Assembly: GCA_964017145.1 (NCBI GenBank)
Contig: OZ024842.1
Coordinates: forward strand, 2,418,001-2,482,000
Reading direction: 5' to 3'
Length of the DNA: 64,000 nucleotides
Source: Agrocybe praecox
Taxonomy: Eukaryota; Basidiomycota; Agaricomycetes; Agaricales; Agrocybaceae
Shown here in pieces: positions 1 through 10,674 of this stretch. The position numbers and the translations under genes were made by a program. The notes under the pieces were generated by a model. It searched no databases, had not been told where the DNA came from, and saw only the letters and a program-made list of their open reading frames with translations. Each line of letters starts with the position of its first letter. The stretch's first letter is position 1.

Positions 1-803
1 AACCTCTCCCCCTTCGTATGGTTCTATGCTTACACCAGGTTCCCCTCGGACCTTTTTCAGTCGGTATCGTTCAAGCCTATAGATTTCGTATGCTTGAGCA
101 GCAAGGCGCATAGCTTTAATGTGGTTCGGTCGCGAATTGGCTGCTGTGGCGTGTTTCCGACTTTGCCATATGCAAGTCGCAAGGTTCATGCCGGTAACTT
201 CATGAGGAACACCATACCAATACATAATTAGCTGAAGCAGAATGAGCATGGAAAATGTTATGGAAAATGAGAATCTCACTCCTCCATTTCGTATGGCTTC
301 TTCGTGAGCCTGTCTATCAGCATCGTACAAGGCTGCATGCAGGTTAGTTGACAGAAAACTACGTTCATTGAAAATTACGCACATATATCATCTCTTCCGG
401 GCATCCTTTTGCTGCGAAATACGACACAGTACCATTCTCTCTCTTCTTCGAGAGGCAAAACGAGGTCTGACCAGTTGAAAGCCTGTGCATATGGTACACT
501 GGCATAGTCGGACGTTAGCGGTCTGAAATAATGCAGGGCCTTGTGAAGCGACAATGACGCCGGGTCTATGTCTGGCAACCGCGTTTCCGTTACAATGGGC
601 GGGGATTCTAGATCAAGTTGAGGAGGCAGGGTATATCGTTCTGGTAAAGAAGAAAGCAAAGGAGGCAAGTAGAGCTTGGGTGTTGACGATGATGGGTCGT
701 CAAAACTGGGAAGAGCATGTGGGTTATGAGTGTTAATTTTTTCTGGCACAAGAATTGTGGGTTCCATATTGTAAACAGGGTGGAAGATTGCTGAGGTGGC
801 CAT
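1..803 (-). CDS. UPF0643-family protein, 3' end beyond window
   Basis: Function unknown; I recognise the fungal UPF0643 family (the S. pombe PB2B2.08 type) from its pattern. The model is three exons on the minus strand: 803-383, 332-280 and 231-1, with introns of 50 and 48 nt carrying GTGCGT and GTGAGA donors. The start is the ATG at 803 (MATSAIF), inside a longer open frame. After a proline-rich leader come the family signatures FNWSDLVLPL, EREWYCVVFRS, then, across the introns, LYDADRQAHEEAIRNGG, MYWYGVPHE, NLATCIWQSRKHA, RPNHIKAMRLAAQAYEIY and LERYRLKK. The last visible residues are EPYEGG, so only a short C-terminal piece should be missing. It faces the complex I gene across a 574-bp divergent intergenic region. 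Confidence 0.8.
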
Positions 804-1377
804 GACTCGGAAGTAAGTGAGGAATGAAAAGATAGGAAAAGCTTGAAAGCGAAAAGAAACAGCCGGGAAGTCTATAAGCACAGCAAATCGTTATGCATAC
901 GACAGACCTTGCAAGATGTCATGCGCATGGCGCAATTGTTTGCTTTCCGCCATCGAGGAGCGTTGGTCATAGAGTCCTCAGCATAAAAATAGCATTAACG
1001 GCATCGAGCGCTTGGTGCAAGAAAGAACCTGGATGGCGTCAAGAGATTCGCCGATGTCACATACACTTCAAGCAAAAGCAAATACGAGGAAAAGCATAGG
1101 CGCCTGAGTCAAGCTTTAACTTTAAGAGGACATGAATGGCGTTTTTGCGACATCCTGAGACATTTAAAAAAAAGGAAAAATCTGGCCAAAATAAGAGTAA
1201 GAGTATCAAATAATATTTCTGTAATAGCAACCTACTTGGTCATTATCATCATGAGGGTGGGCGACAAGTGGGCGAAGAACTGCGAAGAACCATTGCCGCC
1301 ACCATCGACGTGTGTGACAAAGTATTGGGTCACCCAGCATTGGTGTCACAAATAGCTTTGCCCCGAACATCCCCATC
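804..1377. other. Divergent intergenic region
   Basis: No convincing gene. This 574-bp stretch separates two divergent genes and must hold both promoters. Short open frames on both strands have no recognisable motif. An A-rich run lies near 1165. Confidence 0.6.
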
Positions 1378-2058
1378 ATGGCCACCAAGAAAGCTGCTGA
1401 ATCGACTCTCTACCATTTGAGTCCAAAGGGCTTTTGGAAGAAATTCCGTGCGTTTATTTGATACTTTCTCCAGACCGCAGTTAACAATGTTCAACAGGCG
1501 AGGTGGTCGCTGTAAATCCCGAAATTTCTAGCGGTCTGCCTAATGCAGAACTGCACCGTTATCCTCCTCCTGCGTCGAGACCCGAGAAGTACTCTACGCC
1601 AGCTACCAAAGGCATGTTTTGAAGAAATGTGGGCTCTATTCTTGTCGTCTTATAGTCCATGCAGCTTCGGACCCTGCTCAGAATCCCTACTGGAAACGTG
1701 ACGTCCGACGCGCATATCCTCAATTGTCCGTCGTAACACAGGCAGAATTGTCCAAGTTGTTGATTGAGCACTCTGGCGCACAAGCGTATGTATCTCTCGA
1801 ATTGCGGGATATTGATTTAGCATTGAATTATCGTCTACAAGTGTTTCCGCTCCTTCAGAAGGAGGAGTCCCCGCAACCGAGGCCAAAACCCTCGATCTCT
1901 CCCAGGCCATCTCTGCCATTACATCTACAGCAAAAGTTTATTCTGAAGCCAAGTTACCCCCTTCGTTACCCATTCCTCACAAGCGTTGGGATCCCAAACT
2001 CTCGCCCGCCGCTCCCCACGATGAGCACAGTTATTTCCCAATGTTGCTTTACCGGTAG
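1378..2058 (+). CDS. Complex I accessory subunit, 21.3-kDa (NUZM-like) family
   Basis: Probable accessory subunit of mitochondrial NADH:ubiquinone oxidoreductase, of the fungal 21.3-kDa/NUZM type. Four exons: 1378-1447, 1498-1611, 1665-1785 and 1842-2058. The second intron (1612-1664) starts with GC (GCATGT) instead of GT; this donor is needed to keep the frame. The joined protein begins MATKKAAESTLYHLSPKGFW, continues with VNPEISSGLPNAELHRYP and the conserved PAQNPYWKRDVRRAYPQLSV block, then an Ala/Ser-rich part and the end HSYFPMLLYR. The NPYW(K/R)RD-x-RR-x-YP block and the aromatic FPM-type C-terminus are family hallmarks as I remember them. Naming the exact complex I subunit is less certain than gene structure. 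Confidence 0.75.
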
Positions 2059-2199
2059 GGTCGTAACTGTATTAGATTATAACTCGGCCATTAGAAATAA
2101 TATTCAGTTTACATATTTCATATCGCGTTGAGTCTTGACGTGTATAAGAGTGAGTGAATTCCAGACATGTCTGTGCCCAAAACAAGAACATACAAAACC

Positions 2200-3785
2200 A
2201 TGTCTGCACCACTACCACCACCATCTCTAGCGGCAGCAGGCTCATCTCCAGCGGTCCAAGCAGCTGCCTTTGCCGACGATCCACGGTATGCTTGCTTTTC
2301 GTGACTTATCTCGAGAAAAACGGCTTTCGTGGTAAATGAAGGCAGTTATTCAACCGTAACCTAATTTGGACAGGATTTACTTTTCTAAAACTGCCAATGC
2401 ATGGCGTTTTGAACAAGATGACGGCACGGAATTGGAATTCGACGCTGCAAAGAACGCCTGGATACCTTTAGTGAGCATTCCTCGAAACTTTCATCTGTGG
2501 AACTCGTCCTCAATTCATTCTAGGTAGACGACGATTCTATCTCTCGCCAGCAGGCGGCGTACTCGGTAGCTGGAGTTGACGAAGAGGTTATTATGGTTTT
2601 AGGTATAATCACACTATCATTCTTTGCTAACTGTACTCTTAGGTCCCGGCTGCTCCGGTCTTGAAACGAGAAAACAAAAAACGAAAGGCCGAAGAAGACT
2701 ACACCTCCGCAGGTCCCGCCGACTCAGCTGCCATTTCCATCAAACGCGGAAAGAACAACAAATCTGAGAAAGCTCCGGGAGAACGCAAGTCGAAAAATAC
2801 AGCGGTATACGTCACTGGCTTGCCTACAGATGCAACACAGGAGGAGATCGTCGAACGTTTTTCGAGATGTGGTGTAATTGAAGAGGATGAGGACGGTGAA
2901 CCTAAAGTGAAAATGTATGCACGAGAGGATGGTACTTTCAGCGGAGAAGCTCTAGTGGTGTACTTCAAGGAGGAGTCGGTTACATTGGCCTTGACAATCC
3001 TAGCGGATGCCGAGTTGCGCTTCGGTCATCCCTCTACAGTAATGACTGTCTCCAAGGCAGATTTCGCACACAAGACACAGACGTCTGGCCAGGATGGGAA
3101 ACCCAGGAAGACCGTCGACAAGAAAAAAATTACGAAGCGTCTTGGGAAAATGCAAAAGTAAAGATACCGAATCCCTCTGTGAACCGGATACAAGTACTCA
3201 TCATTCATGTTGCTTTAGGAAAATCGAAGAATGGGGAGATGACGATGGCTTTGGACCTATGCCTGACCCCGTGCAGGATGTACCAGTCGTCAACAGAAAC
3301 GCCCGCGTTGTCGTCTTGAGGCACATGTTCTCCCTGAAGGACCTACAGGAGGATGCGTCTCTTCTGTTAGACCTGAAAGAAGATGTCCGCGAAGAATGTT
3401 CAATGCTCGGCGAAGTAACGAATGTAGTACTTTATGACGTGCGTCTCCTTTATTTGATACACCGAGAAGAATGCCAAAAGTTGACCTCTTCCGAACAGCT
3501 GGAACCAGATGGGATAATGACCGTCAAATTCAAGGATCCAATTGCTGCCCAAGCTTGTATTGTTGTGCGTCTCTTTACGTCTCTGGTGTAAATTTATGAA
3601 CTAATTCTTGTTAGAAAATGGATGGGCGATTTTTCGACAAGCGTCGCATAGAAGCAGAGCTTTTCAGCGGAAGACAGAGGTACAGACGTAGTGGCACGGG
3701 CGAAGATGTGGCTGGTGATGACGATGAAGCCGAAAAGAAACGTTTGAACGACTTCGCACAATGGTTACTCAACGATGGGGATTAG
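2200..3785 (+). CDS. CUS2: TatSF1/Cus2-like U2 snRNP splicing factor
   Basis: Homologue of human HTATSF1 and yeast Cus2, nuclear proteins that bind U2 snRNP/SF3b during early spliceosome assembly. An N-terminal piece reads FSKTANAWRFEQDDGTELEF, then a Lys-rich segment (KRENKKRKAEEDY) follows. RRM1 carries VYVTGLPTDATQEEIVERF as RNP2. A second RRM of the UHM type begins VVVLRHMFSLKDL and contains EDVREECSMLGEV, DGIMTVKFKD and the Arg-x-Phe loop GRFFDKR that receives a partner tryptophan. The tail is RLNDFAQWLLNDGD. First exons: 2200-2285 and 2374-2470. The donor near 2588 is unclear because the best-looking site (GTATAA near 2602) breaks the frame; GTTATT or GTTTTA keeps it. The stop lies only 77 bp from the convergent LSB6 stop. 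Confidence 0.88.
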
Positions 3786-3862
3786 CCATCCCAAAACCTT
3801 TTTAAACTGTAATGAATAATGTACTACTGGCTCCCTATCTGACGATTATATATGTATAACGT

Positions 3863-6800
3863 TTACCAACATGAACATAACGGTTTGGTCTTCACTGTTT
3901 CTAAACGCTGAAATTGAAAGGCAATTAAAAACAGGAAATTGGAAAGAAAAATTGTAACATACCTCCGATATGACTACACGTTTGACAGGAGAATCAGACG
4001 CATTCATCCATTCTATACCAGCACTCGAAAGAGTTTCTTGACCTTGCCTATTGAAAGGGAAAGCGCCTTCAACATGAGAGGTAGACTTGGATAATGCAAC
4101 CAAATCTTCTTCATCAATGGAACTGCGTCTGGAAGAAGCTTCGGGTACTGTGGGCAGAGAATTATCGGCGTGGGCTGCATGCGAAGTCGAGGCCTCAGGA
4201 CGTTGTGTAGAACTTGGTCTTTGCACAGCCTCTCCTACGTCTTCTTCATCCTCCTCGTCTACCCCTAGCCGTTGCAAGCTCGCTTCGACGGCGTCTAGTC
4301 TCTCCAAGTGCTCTAGAACAGTTACACCTGTGGTACCCGGATGTACGCGTTGGAATTTTGCGGCGAATGGGACCGGACGAGGTGCACCGGATGCATCTGT
4401 AGACGTCCGCCGCATGGGAGGAGGGAACTGATCTCCAGAACTTTGACTTCTTGTTCGTCTTGGAAGTGGTACACTGCTTATCGATGCCTCTGGTGAAGCA
4501 GGACCATTAGGCAAGTCTTGAATGGTTTCTTCCGGAATTTCCATCTCTTCATCCCATACAAGAACTTTTGTCCTGCGAGTCAGTTCCAACGGACCTAAAA
4601 AGTATAATGAGAAATTGTGCAGAGATAAGACGAGTAATTTCGGTACCCTCGTCCTGAAATTTTCAGGACAGTGAGTATAAAGTATTGTCAAATTAATAGA
4701 AAACCGACCGAGTGCTTTAACGATTGGACAATATTCCACCCTTGTCCTAAAACGCAAGACGTCAATTAGTATTAAATCTACATAACCATTTTATTTCTGT
4801 CGCACCTTTGATAACAGCAAGTTGTCGCTAAGTGTAATCGGGTTAGCCGAAAAGTCCTATGTCTAACATAAAAAAAGACTTGCCGCAAACATCTTCGGGT
4901 GAAAATCAGGGTCAACGGAAAACAGCTTTTCCAGCTGGTATGTTGTTTCTTCCCACCACGCCTTCGATGTTAGCAATGGAAGGAAATGATTCCGCGTTTT
5001 TTCACTAAACGGTCGACCTATAACACTAACAGGAAGATATAGCCAGCCATAAGTATAAGAACGCCATCCTTGAGGATGTTCGTGGGGGAAAGAGAGTGAG
5101 TTATCAATAGCGGCAATGTGAATATGGGGTTTCCGTGTATAAGATGAGTCCGGGGTATTAGATCCAGAAGGAACGGGAGATAGTGAAGGTTGGTAAGATG
5201 CTGTTGCAGTCATGCGAGGAATCGTAGAATTCGTGTCAGTTCTCCTTAGCTCGCTCATGAGCGGCATTTCGTGCCGAACTGACTTGGATGGGGCGACATC
5301 AACGAGTGGTTTTTCGTGGTCACCTTCACAGTATTTAATCATATAGTTGTCTGCCCCTCGATCAGTGTTTAGCATTAGATAATCTAGAATAACAAAGAAT
5401 GAGCATCCCATATATCAGATTGTTAATCCATTTACCCAATATTACAAGTCTGAGGGGAAAGAAAAAGAGTTGTGATTAATGTCACCGAAAGCAAAATATC
5501 GAATCAAAACCCACTTCTCTAATTCATCCCGGAAACTTTGCTGCAGCTGCTGACTCCAATAGAACGGTCGTTGTACCTCCGAAGCTTCTGTGGCATCATA
5601 CAGAACACGTTCATCATCGTAGTCAACATCGTCATAAATGTCATCCGTATCCCCCGTTTTGCCACAAATAACCTTCATAGCACTCATAAAACGTTTGGAC
5701 ACAGTGCCGTGTCGATGTGTGGAATCATCGAATGTGTCTGAAATGGCTCTGCCGGGCCATGGATATTTACGAAGAAAATCAGATGCATCTAAGCGGATTA
5801 TAGTGCGTGTTCGTAAAAAGTTGTAATAAAGATGTACCTTGAAACCCGTGAAGGAAATATTGCATGCTTCCAATTTTTTCTGGTAATGACTTTCCCTTTT
5901 TTGCTGCGTTCCGGTCGAACCAATCATAGAAGAATGCCTGGAATTGAAGCATTATGATTTACCAATTATGTTCGCTCGCAATTCACGCACCGGGCTAGAC
6001 AGCGACACCAGTTGGGTGGGAGGTACAATATGAAGTTGTAACCGGTCATCAAGCAACGAGGCAGCTGCCTCTGATATGTAACTGGGGGGAAGTGTTTAAA
6101 CGTTCATATATTTGGAGCGATGGAAATTGTTACCTTAAATTGGGTATAAGACAAGCGCGTCCAAAGGGTATTATCCATCTAAATTGTCGATGGAGCCATT
6201 TCGTTGTCTAAGGAGTGGTCGACGCATAAGGATAAAGATTCAAAGAAGGCAGCTATGATATCCTGACCTTGGGATTCAGTCGGCCATACGGCTCTTCATC
6301 TTTAGGTTTAAATACACTGAACCATTGTTCAGTAACGAAACAATAGATCCATGGATGGTACGTACGCAACTGTTTGCACCCTTCCTTCAACCTTCGCTCG
6401 AGCAAAGTACGATCCTGAAGAGCCTTTGGTAATCATTTTGGGATGAATTCCCTCGTTAATGGCGGATTTCACTGATTGGACGACTCTGTAAAAGAAACGT
6501 CAACCGAGGAAGCGCCTAGGAGGTGCAAATCCCTCACGCGTCAAAGTCCGCTTGGGTCATCGGTGCTTTGTGATCCAGTGTCTTAACCTAGTTGCATGTA
6601 AAGGTCAAGATTGCCTTTCAAGGTGTAAGCAGAAAAGTACATACGAAACCTGTGTTCGGTATCGGCAAGACCGCTGGTTCAAAGACACTATGCCATATCT
6701 GCTTCCTCGAGTAGCCGGTGGTCTTCTTCTTGCGCTTGACCTTCTGTGCAATAGATTCAGTCCACCTGAAGAGTTTTAGAGTGCTGTACACAGACTGGAG

Positions 6801-6985
6801 GCCACTAACACCAACCGTTTGAATGCCGAGTCCAGTTTAGTGAGGTCAATGCTGCCAGGACGCAGCGCCCGTCGGTGAGAGGGACTTGGAAAGCTGGCAG
6901 ATGGACGGTTCTCAGTTCCTATGTCTGATCCATCTTCGTGAGCTGATAGTGGCTGATATCCAGCTGAGAATGGTCCTGAAGGCAT
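3863..6985 (-). CDS. LSB6: Type II phosphatidylinositol 4-kinase LSB6
   Basis: Makes phosphatidylinositol 4-phosphate on endosomal or vacuolar and plasma membranes. At least twelve exons join into one frame starting MPSGPFSAGYQPLSAHEDG. Recognisable blocks are RWTESIAQKVKRKKK, QIWHSVFEPAV, the glycine-rich ATP loop GSSGSYFARAKVEG, the Lys-bearing AVFKPKDEEPYGRLNPK, RWIIPFGRACLIPNLSYISE, GFKDASDFLRKYPWPG, the catalytic LNTDRGADNYMIKY and the metal-binding AAIDNSLSFPHEHPQGWRSY. The tail is acidic and Ser/Pro-rich and ends with two cysteines (KPLCSCW). One intron, 4828-4883, uses a GC donor (GCAAGT) and joins MFA to RQLAVIKGQGW. The usual Cys-rich palmitoylation motif of animal PI4KII sits inside the catalytic domain; here the equivalent reads FGRAC. 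Family assignment is secure. Confidence 0.93.
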
Positions 6986-8777
6986 TTGAATTCAGATGTA
7001 CTTGAGCAAAAGGAAGTGGTGAAGACACGGCATATAACAGGTAACAATTAGCCGCAGGAGTACATAGTGACGGTACTAATGGGTCACATGTTCAATAATA
7101 CAGCAAAGTCGTCATGATGTCTGCTCTCCTGTCTAGAAGTTTATCCCAACACATAAGATAGTTTACTGGAACTTAAGATTTTTGAGGGTCTATTCGTTAA
7201 AATTACTACGTCGTACTATATTTGCGGTCACAATTCCTCATCTAAACTAGCGTTGTTGCCCAACTGGAAGAGGCGTATTCTGCGGTAGTGGAACCAGCAA
7301 AAAATAGCCACCTTGGCCCAGTGGGCTCATGACAACATGAGAGTGAGGCTCATGCTGATGCAGAAGGATAGTAAGGTAGGGGCAATGAGAAACCAGCTAG
7401 CTTATGTAAGCGTATTATATAAGCGCCAAGAGTGGCAAAATCTGCCCTCGAGAAATTAAAAAAAATAAAGTTGCTTCCAAAGTGACTTTGAGCGCCAAAG
7501 AAAATGACTAAAATTTAATATTTTTTTTTGGGAACCAGAATTCACTTGATACTGATACATGTAAGCCATAAAACACCCTTAGAGATGTTATAAAGTCTCA
7601 GTTGGTATTGTCGATGAACAAGGCTGTCTGCCTTCAATCTTATCTTGATCTTATCACATCATGTGACGGACTTTGTCAGTACAATATACCACGTGACCGT
7701 ATTATATAAGCGGCAAAAAGCCTGGTCAAAAATTGTGAACAAAAATTCTTTTGTTGTTAAACGATGTTTTAGGGCATTTGGGACGGTTTTGGCAAAAAAA
7801 AATTTTCCCTAAATATTTTGACTTACAGCCCATATTTTTGAAAAGTAAAAGCTAGGAGATGTTCGGAAGTCATGTAAGAATGATTCCTAGCCAACAAAAG
7901 TGCAATAAAAAGAATGTGGTGGGAGGTGTTTGAGCTCGTCGTTCACTGGGTATCCGGCTTACATAAGCTAGCTGGTTTCTCATTGCCCCTACCTTACAGA
8001 GAATGCAACTGTGACGAGTGTCAACGTATTTGAACGTTGCATAAGCGCTTGTGACAACGATCCTCCAGTTGCTGGAAACTCAATTAGAGGGATTATGGGC
8101 AACATCCATATTGAAGTAGTTTGAGATATCATGTGGTGGCGAGAAAATGATTGTGAGAGCAATTATAAGCATAGCTGTCCCAAAGACGTCAATATACTTA
8201 CAACATATATAGCATACCAAAGGCGGTGGAAAACCGCCGTCGTTAGACGGGCGGAAAATAAGAGAACAAAGAACGGAAAGAACGGGACCAATACGCGTCG
8301 TGTTTGATACAGTGAATGTAAGTTCGAGAAAGAGAAGGGCGACATCCATATCTACGGGTGTCGTCAAACATGCGCTAACAGGATGTGAGGCGGTACCGTA
8401 GGTCCGTTAACCATCCGTAAGAAACGGCGATAATCAACCACCAGAATCCTCACACGGTATATAGAAAGTTATTACCGCCAAAGTGCCAGCGTTGATTTAA
8501 GATGATGCCCATGTCTATTTAGGTTGGCGCTACCGATGGGGAAAGCACCAACAAAGAGACCTTCCCCAGGATTGTACAACATTTTAACAGTACGTGTGAG
8601 GTACTTGGTGTAGTGTCGGGGTCCACGAAAGTCGAAATCCTGGCCCATGTGAGTGAATTTGGTCGAAATTGCTGATCGATGGCGGGGAATCGTCTTGCAT
8701 CGCCGATATGACTGCTATGGGCCTCGAGGAGTTGTGAAGTTCTCCGCTTTTCGAATTTGGTGGGTATACATCGAAAT
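6986..8777. other. Gene-poor intergenic region with a MITE-like element
   Basis: No gene I can support. The 1.8-kb stretch between LSB6 and the SSU1-like gene is AT-rich and holds the inverted-repeat element at 7371-7997. A hydrophobic 95-codon frame on the minus strand (8367-8080) has no family I recognise and no clear splice partners. It could be an orphan exon or chance. Confidence 0.55.
7371..7997. mobile_element. MITE-like element with 41-bp perfect terminal inverted repeats
   Basis: The left end, 7371-7411, is an exact reverse complement of 7957-7997. Both begin GTAAGGTAGGGGCAATGAG and end at GTAAGC. The 627-bp element is AT-rich, has no transposase frame, and repeats the 14-mer CGTATTATATAAGC just inside the left arm (about 7411) and again near 7699. 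No clean target-site duplication is visible; flanks show only weakly similar AGAAGGAT and AGAGAATG. This fits a non-autonomous DNA transposon (MITE). The superfamily cannot be named from sequence alone. Confidence 0.8.
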
Positions 8778-10244
8778 TTAAACGGCCTCCATCACACTGA
8801 CATCGGTGCTACCGTTAGTTGGCAGTTCTTGTGACACATCCAGCTTATCGTCAAAAGTCGGGTCGGGTTGTCTGAGGAAAAATATTCGAAGTTCCCAAAT
8901 TGAGCGACTGAATATCGACAGCCACAGCACCAGAGTAGCTGCGGCGTACAACGCACCCCAAACGCGAAAAGCCTGTGAGCTGAACGCGTTAGAAATTTGA
9001 ATCGTAAGATTCGCGTATACAGCCTGAAAGAAAGGATTAGAAAGTTAGAGCATATTGCATATCATAAAGACCAACGTTTGGAAAAACCAATCCCCAGAAG
9101 GAAACTCTGAAGGGTATCAACGTCTTGCGAAGCCCAGTATTTAAGGCTAGGAATGCATATAGGATCCACATCGTCGCGATAGACCACAATACAAATGATA
9201 TGCACGTGCAGACAACGTCAACAATGATCCCTGCAGAGGCGTTTTGTTTCAATGGAAACCCGGCACTATCAAGTAATGGTGGAAATAAGGTGTGCAAGTT
9301 TTGACCAATCAAAAGTACGCCGTAGCCAGCTTGACCAGTGGGACCTAATGGAAGAAAAACAGATAGTAGAGGTACGCCGGAAGGAAGTCCATAAACAATT
9401 AGCCTCAGAATGTAAATTGTGAGGATCATGAGGGCAAGGGACAATCCAACAGTGACCATGAAGACGCATACGATGACAGTCTTGAGAGCATGGGTTTCGG
9501 AATACTCCATCAAGGCGCCTGCCACAACCCCTCCGCAGGAGGCGGCAACTATGAGAGTAACGACGGGGAGTAACCATGTCGAGTTCATGCGTTCGAGAGA
9601 ATGCTTCTGATTGGTAAACCTTTTCATAAGATGTTAACGACTGCAGAACTTGAAATACTTCGCACACGTACATGCAATGAACCCCAATCCAGCAGCAAAG
9701 AAAAGATATAACTATATCTAACCACCACATTGCCCAGATAAAATAGAGAAAACCCTTTCCTCCAATGCCGTACTTTGAATGTATGACTTCCACCGCAACG
9801 TTGATCAAGGTAGTTCCAGCCATAGGGAAACAACCAACATACATGCTCGTGATTGGGTTCCTCCATAAGGCGGACCATCTATCTCGATAGTAGATGTATT
9901 TTGATCCCAAGAGGACAAAGAACGACACGAAGAGGAAGAGGTTCAGGAAGAACACAATTAAACTCAGGATGATCATCGGGTGTGAACCAGTTGCGTAGGG
10001 AAAGGTGACAAACAGTCCACTGATCGCTCCGGTACCTAACCCAGGTTATACATGAAGCCACAGTATAGAAACATGCTCAATAATTTACCCATTGTTGCTG
10101 CGAAAAGCGCAGGAGACGCTCGCCTATTGAGAAATAGTGGGTTAACAAAACAAGCCAAATGAAAATGAAATGAAATAACCTTATTAGAGCCCGAAAAACA
10201 TCAGGAAGAGGAGACCAACCAACTTTGGCTCGAGTTAATGTCAT
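8778..10244 (-). CDS. SSU1: SSU1-like transporter (TDT family, sulfite efflux type)
   Basis: Plasma-membrane protein of the tellurite-resistance/dicarboxylate transporter (TDT) family, closest in pattern to the fungal sulfite efflux pump SSU1. Exons join MTLTRAKVGWSP, IRRASPALFAATMG and TGAISGLFVTFPYATGSH, followed by SKYIYYRDRWSALWRNP, TSMYVGCFPMAGTTLINVAV, then across an intron HCM-FTNQKHSLERMNSTW LLPVV. Later blocks are YGLPSGVP, FLPLGPTGQAGYG, WSIATMWILYAFLA and, after a last intron, VYANLTIQISNAFSSQAFRV. About ten hydrophobic helices are visible, as expected. The C-terminus is acidic and ends VSVMEAV. The frame looks intact. Dicarboxylate or other anion transport remains possible; sulfite is inferred from family. 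Confidence 0.87.
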
Positions 10245-10674
10245 ATGAAATATAAACCAGCCTGCACTTTTGTTGGAACAAAAAAGAAGAAAGAGAGTGA
10301 TAGGATGGAGGCATGACTCATGTCGGATCGACCTTGGTCTAAAGTTAGAATTTTTCAGTTTCGGCCGTCCATCACGTGGCAGTCGAGAGCTATGCCGTCA
10401 TGCCGATCTAATATAATCCCAGTCTTCGATTCACCCAAATTAGGACATTGAGGCTCTCGTCTTCCCTCTCCAATGTTACACTGACTGACACCTTCCTTAT
10501 CCTCAGGCAAAGTGCGGCGTTCATGTCACTCTGAGTTTCTTCTATACCTTCTTCAAGCTATAAAGCAGGCTCACATACCCTTCCTCGTTTCGCAACCTTC
10601 ATATTAATAATTTGTGCGTACCTCACAGTCCCTGGATTCCCACCACTTATCTTTAATAACAAAGTGTAGAGAGA
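10245..10674. other. Divergent promoter region
   Basis: 430 bp between two divergent genes. CT-rich stretches precede the plus-strand gene, for example around 10455-10475 and 10535-10550. No further gene seen. Confidence 0.55.

Noticed and set aside
8080..8367. Hydrophobic 95-codon minus-strand frame downstream of the SSU1-like gene
   Set aside because: Could be an orphan exon of a membrane protein, but no partner exons or family motif were found.
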